A program made the translations under genes and the position numbers. Shown one piece after another: positions 1 through 7,618 of a DNA stretch of 64,000 bases; the stretch's first letter is position 1, and every line of letters begins with the position of its first letter. The notes under the pieces are model-generated. The model did no database searches, was not told the DNA's origin, and saw only the letters and a program-made list of their open reading frames with translations. The stretch covers positions 9,362,001 to 9,426,000 of the forward strand of contig NZ_CP023689.1 in the NCBI RefSeq assembly GCF_008704715.1, read 5' to 3'. Origin of the DNA: Streptomyces chartreusis (lineage in GTDB: Bacteria; Actinomycetota; Actinomycetes; Streptomycetales; Streptomycetaceae).

Positions 1-452
1 CCGACACCGACGTGCAGCGGGCCGAGCAACTCGTGCGCCGCACCAACCAGTTCACGCTGCGCGCCCGCTCCGCCGACGGCGGTGACGTCGCCCGCTGGCG
101 CGAGCACGGCGAGGTGTGGACGGCGTCGGCCCGTGACCGCTTCGGCGACTACGGCCAGATCGGCCTGCTCGCCGTGCGCCACGAGGGCGACCAACTCGAC
201 CTCCTGGCCTGGCTGATGAGCTGCCGGGCACTCGGCCGGGGCGTCGAGGAACGCCTGCTGCAGTGGCTCGCCGACCGGGCCGACGAACTGCACTGCACCA
301 AGATCCGGCTGCCGGCGGAGCGCACCCCGCGCAACACCCCTGCCCGCCGGGTGATTTCGGCGCTGGGCGGCGGCGATCAGGACGACGACCACCTGGAGAC
401 GGTGGTCACGCCGGAGTACCTGAGGACGTTCCGCTCCTGGCGACGGCAATGA
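1..452 (+). CDS. FkbH-like protein, C-terminal fragment
   Basis: The reading frame is open from the window edge, so the 5' end is missing. The visible 150 residues match the C-terminal part of FkbH-like (HAD-IIIC family) proteins: the TNQF segment near the edge, then RFGDYGQIGLL and SCRALGRGVEERLL, an acyltransferase-like fold. FkbH proteins typically dephosphorylate bisphosphoglycerate and load a glyceryl unit onto a carrier protein. The catalytic HAD part lies outside the window, so activity cannot be judged. The next gene, 61 bases on and on the same strand, begins with a carrier-protein domain, a plausible partner. The family call is fairly firm; the exact substrate is unknown. Confidence 0.75.
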   Translation, partial: DTDVQRAEQLVRRTNQFTLRARSADGGDVARWREHGEVWTASARDRFGDYGQIGLLAVRHEGDQLDLLAWLMSCRALGRGVEERLLQWLADRADELHCTKIRLPAERTPRNTPARRVISALGGGDQDDDHLETVVTPEYLRTFRSWRRQ

Positions 453-513
453 CGGTCCCGGTATCCGCGGACCACGGCGACGAAAGGGCAAGGCGACACG
501 GTGAAGGGCTCTC

Positions 514-2934
514 ATGCGTGAGGTGAACGAGAACGCGTCGGCGACCGCCGACCAGCGGGAGACCGCAGAGGCGATCGAACGGGGCGGCGTCGGTCTGACG
601 GTGTCGGACCTGCTGGCCAGGGTGACGGGATCCACCGAGGCGTCGGTGCTGCCGGCCGAGTCGCTCGTGGGGTCGGCGGGAACGGCTCCTACGGGCGAGC
701 AGCCGAAGAGGCCGGATGCCGCGGCCCCTTCGACGCCCGACCACCCCGTCGCCCCGAGCGTGTCCTCCCCGGCCCAGCCACACGACCTGGGAGAACTCGC
801 CGCCGCTATCGCCACCGTGGCCGGCCGTTACGTACCCGCCGGGCAACTGGCGCCCGAGGCCGACTTCTTCGACGCCGGAGGCACCTCCGTGAGCGCCGTG
901 GAGCTGGTCTCCGCGCTGGAGGACGAGCTCGGTGTCACGGTCGACCTGGACGAGGTGTTCGCCGATGCCCGGCCGGTCGCCCTGGCCAGGCACCGGCTGT
1001 CCGGTACGGCGGCAGCTCCGACCGCCGTACCGGAAACGCCCGTTCCCGCCGCGCTGCCCGCAGTGGTCCGGCCCGCGCCGGTCGCCACCCCGTCCGACGC
1101 CATGGCTCGCCCCGAGGACCTCAGCCAGATCCTGGCCGACCTGGCGCTCGCCGACCGCCTCCCCTTCGTGGCCTCGCCCGAGTCGCTGCCGCCCAGCCGC
1201 ATCCTGCTGACCGGAGCCACCGGCTTCCTCGGCAGCCATATGCTCCTGGACCTGCTGCGCCACAGCGACGCGCACGTCTACTGCCTGGTCCGGGCCGCCG
1301 ACGAGGAGGCGGCCGTCGCCCGGCTCGGCGAAGCGCTCAAGAACTACGCGCTGCCGTGGTCGTCGGAGGTCCGCCGCCGCGTCACCGTGCTCCCCGGCGA
1401 CATCCGGCAACCCCACCTGGGCCTGTCCGACGAGGTCTGGAACACCCTCACCCACGAACTCGACAGCGTCGTCTCGGTCGCCGCCGCCGTGGACTTCCTG
1501 CGGGGCTACCAGTCACTGCGCACCAGTAACGTCCTCGGCGCCCTCACCCTCGCCGAACTCGCCGCGACCGGACGCCCCAAGCCGCTGCACCACATCTCCT
1601 CCATCGCCGTGTTCAACGAGGTCGGCATCCCCTCCATGGGCGAGGACGACCCCCTCGCCCACATCGACCGCCTCATCGCGGGCTACGACCAGACCAAGTG
1701 GGCCGCCGAGGTCGCCCTGCGCCGCGCCCGCGACCACGGTCTGATCGTCACGGCGATGCGCCCCGGCGGCATCGGCGGCCACACCAGGACCGGCGCCTAC
1801 AACGCCCAGGACCTCAGCTCCGGCCTCATCTCGGCCTTCGGCCGCTTCCGTACCGTCCCCGCCTTCCGCTACCTCAACGCAGCCCCCGTCGACTGGGTCA
1901 GCCGCGTCGCGGTCGCGGTCGTGTGCGAGCCGGACGCGTGGGGCTTCGACTACAACCTCACCGGCGTCCCCAACACCCTCGACGACGTCGTACGGGACAT
2001 GGCGTTCGGCGGCATGCACGTCCGCGTGCAGGACTGGGACGAGTGGCGGGTCGACGCCCTGGCCCGTCTGGAGGCCGACCCGATCCCCGAACTGACCTTC
2101 CTCAGCCGCGTGTTGCAGAGCCCCACCGCGCTGAAGCTGTGCGAGGCCACCCTCAAGGGCCCGGCCTCCGTCGCCGACCGCACCGACACCCTCATCGAGG
2201 CCCTCGGTCTGCCGCCCGCCGTCCGCTACGACGCCCGCGCCCAGCTGAAGACGTTCGAGCGGCTCGCCGGCGACGGCCTGGCCCGCCTCCCGCACAAGGA
2301 CGACCAGCCCTACCTGTGGTTCACCGAGACCACCCGGGGCGGTGTCGGCCCCGTCGACGGCAGCCCCGACACCCCCTGCTCGATGTCCCTCACCCTGTCC
2401 ATCGCGAGCATGCACCAGCTTGTGACGGACCGCCGCGTCGACGTCCGCGGCGAGGTCACCTGCCCGACCCTGCACCCCGACCCGCTGACCGTGGCACGCG
2501 GCGACATCTGGATCCGCCCCGAGGAGGGCATCCCGCAGCGCCACGGCCTGCGCCACCAACTCCTGCGGTACCGCCTGGAGTTGACGGACGCCGACGGCGG
2601 CCGCTGGTGGCTGGAGGGCCACAAGTACGCGCGGGCCCGCCGAGACGTCTGGCGCCAGACCCGCGCCCTGACCGTGGAAATCGGCCGTGAGGGCGAACCG
2701 GCGAGCCTGGCCGGGGAGGTCGTCGTCCCCGCGGACTCCTACGTACGCGACCAGATCGACGGCATCAAGGTCGACCCGCGCCTGACCGGCCAGGAGAAGC
2801 GCGCCGCCAAGCTCACCTGGCTCGCCTGGTTCGGCCTGGAGATGGGCCGCGGACTGGTCGGCCCCTTCGCCCGTGCCGCCGCCGACCTGCTCGACCTGCG
2901 CCGCACCCAGACCCCCACGGAGCAGCACCGATGA
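514..2934 (+). CDS. Carrier protein-thioester reductase with C-terminal oxidase-associated domain
   Basis: 806 residues in three parts. Residues about 91-160 are an acyl/peptidyl carrier domain; the phosphopantetheine Ser is probably Ser125 in DAGGTSVSAVEL. Residues about 228-560 are a Lys2/NRPS-type thioester reductase (extended SDR): NADPH loop GATGFLG at 234-240, later ISSIAVF and the catalytic YDQTK. The last roughly 200 residues (from about 620) resemble the beta-rich domain found between cholesterol-oxidase-like GMC domains and alpha/beta hydrolases in actinobacteria; this is from family recollection. Expected role: reductive release of a carrier-bound acyl chain as aldehyde or alcohol. 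The gene overlaps the following hydrolase by ATGA, so the two are probably translationally coupled. No adenylation domain is visible; loading may use the FkbH-like neighbour or an upstream ligase. Confidence 0.85.
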   Translation: MREVNENASATADQRETAEAIERGGVGLTVSDLLARVTGSTEASVLPAESLVGSAGTAPTGEQPKRPDAAAPSTPDHPVAPSVSSPAQPHDLGELAAAIATVAGRYVPAGQLAPEADFFDAGGTSVSAVELVSALEDELGVTVDLDEVFADARPVALARHRLSGTAAAPTAVPETPVPAALPAVVRPAPVATPSDAMARPEDLSQILADLALADRLPFVASPESLPPSRILLTGATGFLGSHMLLDLLRHSDAHVYCLVRAADEEAAVARLGEALKNYALPWSSEVRRRVTVLPGDIRQPHLGLSDEVWNTLTHELDSVVSVAAAVDFLRGYQSLRTSNVLGALTLAELAATGRPKPLHHISSIAVFNEVGIPSMGEDDPLAHIDRLIAGYDQTKWAAEVALRRARDHGLIVTAMRPGGIGGHTRTGAYNAQDLSSGLISAFGRFRTVPAFRYLNAAPVDWVSRVAVAVVCEPDAWGFDYNLTGVPNTLDDVVRDMAFGGMHVRVQDWDEWRVDALARLEADPIPELTFLSRVLQSPTALKLCEATLKGPASVADRTDTLIEALGLPPAVRYDARAQLKTFERLAGDGLARLPHKDDQPYLWFTETTRGGVGPVDGSPDTPCSMSLTLSIASMHQLVTDRRVDVRGEVTCPTLHPDPLTVARGDIWIRPEEGIPQRHGLRHQLLRYRLELTDADGGRWWLEGHKYARARRDVWRQTRALTVEIGREGEPASLAGEVVVPADSYVRDQIDGIKVDPRLTGQEKRAAKLTWLAWFGLEMGRGLVGPFARAAADLLDLRRTQTPTEQHR

Positions 2935-4070
2935 TCTTCCGTACGACGAACCCCAGGGCCACCCGGCCCGCCCTGCGCAAGGTCAGGTCCACCACCGCCC
3001 TGCGTCCGCTGCGCCACCGGCTCGATCCGGCGAGGGTCGAGGAGATCCCGTTCCGCGCGAGCGACGGCGTACGCCTCGGCCTGACCCGGGTCGACCCGGG
3101 CGAGCGCGACCGCCCCGTCGTCCTGCTCCTGCACGGGCACACCGCCTCGGCCGACATGTTCCTGCTGCCCGAGACCCGCAACCTGGTCGACGTCCTCCTC
3201 GACGACGGCTACGAACCCTGGCTGCTCGACTGGCGCGGCAGCTGCCGGCTGCCGTACAACGAGACCGGCGGCCGCTACACCTACGACGACGTCGCCCTCT
3301 ACGACATCCCCGAGGCCGTCGCCCACATCCGCGCCCGCATCGGCGACCGCCCCCTGTTCGTCGTCGCCCACTGCATCGGCTCCCTCACCCTCTCTCTGAG
3401 CATGACGGCGGGCCTGGTGCCCGGCCTCGCGGGCGTGGTGTCCCAGGGCGTCTTCCTCACCCCGAAGCTCGCGGGCCGCACCTCCCTGAGCATGACCCTG
3501 GCCGGGGAACTGCTGAAGTCCCGCATCGACCACATCCCCGTCGACTTCCGCAAGGTCGGCCTGTGGTCGAAGTACACCCCGCTGTTCGCGCTGGCCTCCC
3601 GCAAGGCGAGCTGCCCGGACCCCACCTGCCAGATCCTGCACAACTCGGCCTGGGGAACCGGCGCCTCCCTCTTCGTCCACGAGCACCTGACCGACATCAC
3701 CCACGGCAGGCTCGCCGAACTCCTCGGCCCCGCCCCGCTGTGGATCCTGCCGCACCTGCGCCGCATCGAACTGGCCCGCACGGTCGTCCGCTGGCACGAC
3801 ACCGACCACCGCTACCGGGCGCTGCCGCAGAACGCCCTCGACGCGGCGGCCCGCATCGACACCCCCGTGCTGCTCCTGGCCGGCAGCGAGAACGGCCTGT
3901 GGCTCGACTCCCAGAAGCTGTGCCACGACGTCCTCGCCCGCCGTCAGCCGCAGCTCGACGTGACGTACACCGAGATCCCCGGCTACGGCCACCTGGACAC
4001 GTTCCTCGGCAGGGGAGCGGCGCTCGACGTGTTCGGTCACATCCTCGATTTCCTGGGCGAACGGCGATGA
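2931..4070 (+). CDS. Alpha/beta hydrolase with cysteine nucleophile
   Basis: 379 residues. Oxyanion-side motif LLLHGHTASADMF, nucleophile elbow VAHCIGSL with Cys148 where most hydrolases have Ser, acid candidate in the NGLWLD region and His in GYGHLDTF near the C-terminus. Cys at this position is typical of the hydrolases linked to cholesterol-oxidase-like multidomain proteins and also of PHA synthases, so it looks native rather than a lesion. It overlaps the carrier-reductase by 4 bases, whose C-terminal domain belongs to the same family context. It may act as an acyltransferase or thioesterase on the reduced or carrier-bound product. The substrate is unknown. Confidence 0.8.
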   Translation: MIFRTTNPRATRPALRKVRSTTALRPLRHRLDPARVEEIPFRASDGVRLGLTRVDPGERDRPVVLLLHGHTASADMFLLPETRNLVDVLLDDGYEPWLLDWRGSCRLPYNETGGRYTYDDVALYDIPEAVAHIRARIGDRPLFVVAHCIGSLTLSLSMTAGLVPGLAGVVSQGVFLTPKLAGRTSLSMTLAGELLKSRIDHIPVDFRKVGLWSKYTPLFALASRKASCPDPTCQILHNSAWGTGASLFVHEHLTDITHGRLAELLGPAPLWILPHLRRIELARTVVRWHDTDHRYRALPQNALDAAARIDTPVLLLAGSENGLWLDSQKLCHDVLARRQPQLDVTYTEIPGYGHLDTFLGRGAALDVFGHILDFLGERR

Positions 4071-4134
4071 CGGCGGGCCTGTCGGCCGGATACCGTACCG
4101 GTCAGTAACCAAGACGCATTCCAGGAGGCCACCC

Positions 4135-4914
4135 ATGCCGCAGCTCGAAGTCGACGGCGCGACGCTGACGTACGACGACGAGGGCCCCCGCGACGGCGAG
4201 GGTGTGCCCCTGGTGTTCGTCCACGGCTGGACGGCCAACCGGCACCGCTGGGACCACCAGATGACCCACTTCGCCGAGAAGCGGCGGGTCGTCCGGCTCG
4301 ACCTGCGCGGGCACGGCGAGAGCACCGGCGCCGGAGCGCGCCGGGTCGACGACCTGGCCCGGGACGTCCTCGCCCTCCTCGACCACCTGAAGATCGAGCG
4401 GTTCGCGATCGTCGGGCACTCGATGGGCGGCATGATCGCCCAGACCATCGCGCTCGCCCACCCCGATCGGGTCGAGCGCATGGTGCTGGTGAACTCCATA
4501 GGGAAGATGGCCTACAACCGCGGCCGCGCCCTGCTGATGGCCGCCTCGACGCTGGTCCCCTTCAAGCTGTTCGTCGCCACCAACATCCAGCGCGCCTTCG
4601 CCCCCGGCTATCCGCGCGAGGAGATCCGCGAGTACATCCGCGCCTCCGCCGACACGCCCCGCGAGGTCGTCATGACGCTCTACGGCGCCATGCGCGCCTT
4701 CGACGTCCTGGACAGGGTCGGCGAGATACAGGTGCCGACCCTCATGGTGCACGGCTACCACGACATCCAGCTGCCCCTCGCCCAGATGCTGCGCATGGCC
4801 AAGGCCTACCCGGACGCGGTGGTCCGTGTCCTGGACGCCGGTCACGAACTGCCCCTGGAGAAGCCCGCCGAACTGACGACGGCGCTCGACCGCTTCCTCA
4901 TCGAGCACACGTAG
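4135..4914 (+). CDS. Alpha/beta fold hydrolase
   Basis: 259 residues, a full-length classical serine alpha/beta hydrolase. Motifs: FVHGWTANRHRWD (oxyanion loop), DLRGHGES, nucleophile elbow VGHSMGGMIAQ, and the C-terminal His in LDAGHELPLEKP. The start ATG follows AGGAGG a few bases upstream. It lies 64 bases after the Cys-hydrolase, probably the last gene of the left-edge operon, and is followed by a hairpin terminator. Two hydrolases in a row suggest successive acyl-transfer or hydrolysis steps, but this one is a generic esterase/lipase type whose substrate cannot be read from sequence. Confidence 0.8.
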   Translation: MPQLEVDGATLTYDDEGPRDGEGVPLVFVHGWTANRHRWDHQMTHFAEKRRVVRLDLRGHGESTGAGARRVDDLARDVLALLDHLKIERFAIVGHSMGGMIAQTIALAHPDRVERMVLVNSIGKMAYNRGRALLMAASTLVPFKLFVATNIQRAFAPGYPREEIREYIRASADTPREVVMTLYGAMRAFDVLDRVGEIQVPTLMVHGYHDIQLPLAQMLRMAKAYPDAVVRVLDAGHELPLEKPAELTTALDRFLIEHT

Positions 4915-4920
4915 GCAGCA

Positions 4921-4944
4921 GGCCGGGGCGATCGGGCCCCGGCC
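4921..4944. terminator. GC-rich hairpin terminator
   Basis: Nine-base perfect stem GGCCGGGGC / GCCCCGGCC with a 6-base loop, 6 bases after the stop codon of the preceding hydrolase gene. There is no U-tract, as is usual for streptomycete terminators. Confidence 0.7.
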
Positions 4945-4956
4945 CGCTCATGCGCT

Positions 4957-4980
4957 TTATTTAAGTGTTGCCTTATATAA
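4957..4980. promoter_or_regulatory. Probable ArsR operator (AT-rich inverted repeat)
   Basis: Nine-base arms TTATTTAAG and CTTATATAA (one mismatch) around a 6-base spacer form an AT-rich island in very GC-rich DNA, 15 bases upstream of the ArsR-family gene's start. The position and symmetry fit autorepression by the ArsR protein. Confidence 0.6.
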
Positions 4981-4995
4981 GTGGAGGCTGGCATA

Positions 4996-5358
4996 GTGAG
5001 GGCCGTGCACGCTTTCGATGTGCTGGGTGATCCGGTACGGCGCCGGATATTGGAGCTGCTCGCCTCGGGTGAGCAGGCATCGGGCGACATCGGTGCCGTG
5101 ATCCAGGAGGAGTTCGGGATCTCGCAGCCCGCCGTGTCGCAACACCTGAAGGTGCTGCGCGAGAGCGGCTTCGCGTCCGTGCGGGCGGAGGGCACGCGAC
5201 GGCTGTACGCCGTCGACGCCGGGCCGCTGCGGGAGGTGGACGCGTGGCTGGAGAGATTCCGCGGTTTCTGGGAGCAGCGGCTCGACGCCCTCGGAACGGA
5301 ACTCGCGCGAGGCAAGCGCGAACGCAGACTGAGAAGGGAAGCGAACGAGGATGAGTGA
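4996..5358 (+). CDS. ArsR-family transcriptional regulator
   Basis: About 120 residues, one winged helix-turn-helix. The N-terminal HAFDVLGDPVRRRILELLA and the recognition helix ISQPAVSQHLKVLRESGF are classic ArsR motifs; the C-terminal part is charged. The GTG at 4996 is preferred because GGAGG lies 8 bases upstream; GTG at 4981 and 5005 are alternatives. No Cys metal-binding motif is present, so it is unlikely to sense metals. It overlaps the next gene by 8 bases; ArsR-AHSA1 pairs like this are common, the partner often being the regulated target. It probably binds the repeat at 4957-4980. Confidence 0.85.
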   Translation: MRAVHAFDVLGDPVRRRILELLASGEQASGDIGAVIQEEFGISQPAVSQHLKVLRESGFASVRAEGTRRLYAVDAGPLREVDAWLERFRGFWEQRLDALGTELARGKRERRLRREANEDE

Positions 5359-6010
5359 GATCGTCGACGAGTTGAACCGCCTGCACCGGCAGGTCGGGGT
5401 ACGGCAGGTCGACGCGGGCGAGGCCCGCACGGTGCTGCTGCGGCGCACCTACGACGCCGACGTCGCCGACGTGTGGGACGCGGTGACGTCCCCGGAGCGG
5501 ATCAGCCGCTGGTTCCTGCCCGTCAGCGGGGAGTTCAAGGTCGGCGGACGCTACCAGCTGGAGGGCAACGCCGGTGGCGAGATCCTTGAGTGCCAGGAGC
5601 CGGACCGGCTGCGGGTGAGCTGGCTGTACGGGCCCGACCCCGGGTTCAGCGAGGTCGAGGTGCGCCTCACACCGGACGGCGACGAGCGGACCGTGCTGGA
5701 GCTGGAGCATGTGGCCGTGGTGCCGGAGGGTTTCTGGGGGCAGTTCGGCCCCGGCGCGGTCGGCGTCGGCTGGGACCTCGGTCTCCTGGGGCTCGCCATG
5801 CACCTCGCCGACGGCGGGATGACCAAGGAGGAGAGCGAGGCCTGGCAGATCTCGGACGAGGGGAAGGCGTACGCGACGCGCTCCGGCGAGCTGTGGGGCG
5901 AGGCCTACGCGGCCTCGGGCGAGGACGAGCGGACGGTGGCGTCGACCACTGCGGCGACGATCGCGTTCTACACGGGGGCGGCCACCGAGGGCGGCGGCGA
6001 TCAGTCGTAG
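5351..6010 (+). CDS. SRPBCC/AHSA1-type START-like protein
   Basis: 219 residues. The segment RRTYDADVADVWDAVTSPERISRWF is the signature opening of the AHSA1/SRPBCC ligand-binding fold, followed by GGRYQLEGNAGGEI and a beta-rich middle. The C-terminus after about residue 150 is longer and more acidic than in minimal members. It is translationally coupled to the upstream ArsR gene by an 8-base overlap. The family binds hydrophobic ligands or assists chaperones; ligand and role are unknown here. Co-transcription with the repressor suggests it responds to whatever the ArsR protein senses. Confidence 0.8.
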   Translation: MSEIVDELNRLHRQVGVRQVDAGEARTVLLRRTYDADVADVWDAVTSPERISRWFLPVSGEFKVGGRYQLEGNAGGEILECQEPDRLRVSWLYGPDPGFSEVEVRLTPDGDERTVLELEHVAVVPEGFWGQFGPGAVGVGWDLGLLGLAMHLADGGMTKEESEAWQISDEGKAYATRSGELWGEAYAASGEDERTVASTTAATIAFYTGAATEGGGDQS

Positions 6011-6017
6011 CAGTCGT

Positions 6018-6028
6018 CGAAACTTTCG
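6018..6028. promoter_or_regulatory. Xylanase-type operator, distal copy
   Basis: CGAAACTTTCG, palindromic about its central base and extendable to 13 bases (TCGAAACTTTCGA). Inverted repeats of the form CGAAA-N-TTTCG are known upstream of streptomycete xylanase genes. This copy lies about 70 bases upstream of the -35 box and 150 bases before the xylanase start. Confidence 0.65.
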
Positions 6029-6094
6029 AACCTTTCCCGGAGGTTACTGGACAGGCCTTCTTGAGCCAATCGTGCTTTGCGGATGTGGCGTCTG

Positions 6095-6123
6095 TTGACG
6101 ATGGAGACTGGCGCTCTTAGGGT
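6095..6123 (+). promoter_or_regulatory. Housekeeping-type promoter of the xylanase gene
   Basis: TTGACG (6095-6100), a 17-base spacer, then TAGGGT (6118-6123): a close match to the HrdB-type consensus TTGACN / TAGRRT. It lies about 55 bases upstream of the xylanase start, with an operator copy immediately downstream. Confidence 0.7.
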
Positions 6124-6148
6124 CTGCCGCGAAATTCGGAAATGACTC

Positions 6149-6159
6149 CGAAACTTTCG
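6149..6159. promoter_or_regulatory. Xylanase-type operator, proximal copy
   Basis: Second identical CGAAACTTTCG, downstream of the -10 box and 20 bases before the start codon, where a bound repressor would block initiation or elongation. A shorter related CGAAATTCG lies at 6130-6138. Confidence 0.7.
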
Positions 6160-6179
6160 ACCTCGAAGAAGGGGACGAG

Positions 6180-7562
6180 ATGGTGACCCGCACATCCATC
6201 GATCCGCCTCCCGAGCGCCGGCCCCGGCGCTCGCGCGTCCGCACGGCACTGGCCCTCGGCCTGGCCGGCCTGCTCGGCGCGGCCGGCGTCGGTGCCCTCA
6301 CCGGCACCGCGCAGGCCGCGAGCACCCTCGGCGCGGCGGCAGCCGAGAAGGGCCGTTACTTCGGCGCCGCCGTCGCCGCGAACCACCTGGGGGAGAGCGC
6401 GTACGTCTCGACGCTCAACGCCGAGTTCAACTCGGTGACCCCGGAGAACGAGATGAAGTGGGACGCCACCGAGCGCACCCGCGGCACCTTCACCTTCGGC
6501 TCCGCCGACCAGGTCGTGAACCACGCCCAGGGCCGAGGCATGAAGGTCCGCGGCCACACCCTGGTCTGGCACTCCCAGTTACCGAGCTGGGTCGCGGGAC
6601 TCGGCACCGCCGACCTCAGATCGGCGATGAACAACCACATCACCCAGGTCATGCAGCACTACAAGGGCAAGATCCACTCCTGGGACGTCGTCAACGAGGC
6701 CTTCCAGGACGGCAGCAGCGGTGCGCGGCGCAGCTCGCCCTTCCAGGACAAGCTCGGCAACGGCTTCATCGAGGAGGCGTTCCGCACCGCCCGGGCCGCC
6801 GACCCGGCCGCCAAGCTCTGCTACAACGACTACAACACCGACGGCGTCAACGCGAAGAGCAATGCCGTCTACAACCTGGTCAGGGACTTCAAGTCCCGTG
6901 GCGTGCCGATCGACTGCGTGGGCTTCCAGTCCCACTTCAACAGCGCCTCGCCGGTCCCCTCCGACTACCAGGCAAACCTCCAGCGCTTCGCCGACCTCGG
7001 CGTGGACGTGCAGATCACCGAGCTCGACATCGAGGGCTCGGGCACCGCACAGGCGAACAGCTACACCAATGTGGTGCGCGCCTGCCTGGCCGTCTCGCGC
7101 TGCACCGGCATCACCGTCTGGGGCGTCACCGACAAGTACTCCTGGCGCGCGAGCGGAACGCCCCTGCTGTTCGACGGCAACTACGCCAAGAAGCCGGCGT
7201 ACACGGCGACGCTGACCGCCCTCGGCGGCTCCTCCTCCGGTGGCGGCACACCCGGCGCCGCCTGCACGGCGACCTACAGCAAGGCCGAGGAGTGGAGTGA
7301 CCGCTTCAACGGCAAGGTCACCATCACCGCCGGGAGTTCGGCGATCAGCGCCTGGAGCGTGAACGTCACGGTGACCTCCCCGCAGAAGGTCTCCACGACC
7401 TGGAACGGCACGCCGAGCTGGGACAGCAGCGGCAACATCATGACGATGAAACCGAACGGCAACGGCAGCCTGGCCGCCGGAGCCTCCACCAGCTTCGGCT
7501 TCACCGTCATGAAGAATGGCAGCAGCGCCGCCCCGGCGATCGGCTCCTGCACGGCGTCCTGA
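6180..7562 (+). CDS. Secreted endo-1,4-beta-xylanase, GH10 with C-terminal CBM2
   Basis: 460 residues. A basic N-terminus and hydrophobic core ending TAQA-AS (about residue 46) form an export signal. Residues about 50-345 are a GH10 catalytic domain: TPENEMKWD, VRGHTLVWHSQLPSW, acid/base Glu173 in WDVVNEAF, nucleophile Glu281 in ITELDIEG. A Gly/Ser linker leads to a CBM2-like module (about 360-460) with terminal Cys residues and GASTSFGF near the end. It hydrolyses xylan outside the cell. The promoter at 6095-6123 and flanking CGAAACTTTCG repeats predict repression without xylan-derived sugars. Codon 134 (6579-6581) is TTA, rare in streptomycetes and read by the bldA tRNA. AAGGGG lies just before the ATG. 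Confidence 0.95.
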   Translation: MVTRTSIDPPPERRPRRSRVRTALALGLAGLLGAAGVGALTGTAQAASTLGAAAAEKGRYFGAAVAANHLGESAYVSTLNAEFNSVTPENEMKWDATERTRGTFTFGSADQVVNHAQGRGMKVRGHTLVWHSQLPSWVAGLGTADLRSAMNNHITQVMQHYKGKIHSWDVVNEAFQDGSSGARRSSPFQDKLGNGFIEEAFRTARAADPAAKLCYNDYNTDGVNAKSNAVYNLVRDFKSRGVPIDCVGFQSHFNSASPVPSDYQANLQRFADLGVDVQITELDIEGSGTAQANSYTNVVRACLAVSRCTGITVWGVTDKYSWRASGTPLLFDGNYAKKPAYTATLTALGGSSSGGGTPGAACTATYSKAEEWSDRFNGKVTITAGSSAISAWSVNVTVTSPQKVSTTWNGTPSWDSSGNIMTMKPNGNGSLAAGASTSFGFTVMKNGSSAAPAIGSCTAS

Positions 7563-7580
7563 CCGGCAGCGCGTGGTTCG

Positions 7581-7608
7581 GGTCCGGCGCGGGCGCCCGC
7601 GCCGGACC
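7581..7608. terminator. Perfect 28-base palindrome, bidirectional terminator
   Basis: The two 14-base halves are exact reverse complements (beginning GGTCCGGC and ending GCCGGACC). It lies between the convergent xylanase and lipoprotein genes, so it can end transcription from both sides. Confidence 0.75.
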
Positions 7609-7618
7609 GCGGGGCCGC

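Noticed and set aside
3497..3802. Cys nucleophile of the hydrolase considered a disabling mutation
   Set aside because: The surrounding elbow is intact and Cys at this position is usual in the related hydrolase family, so it is treated as native.
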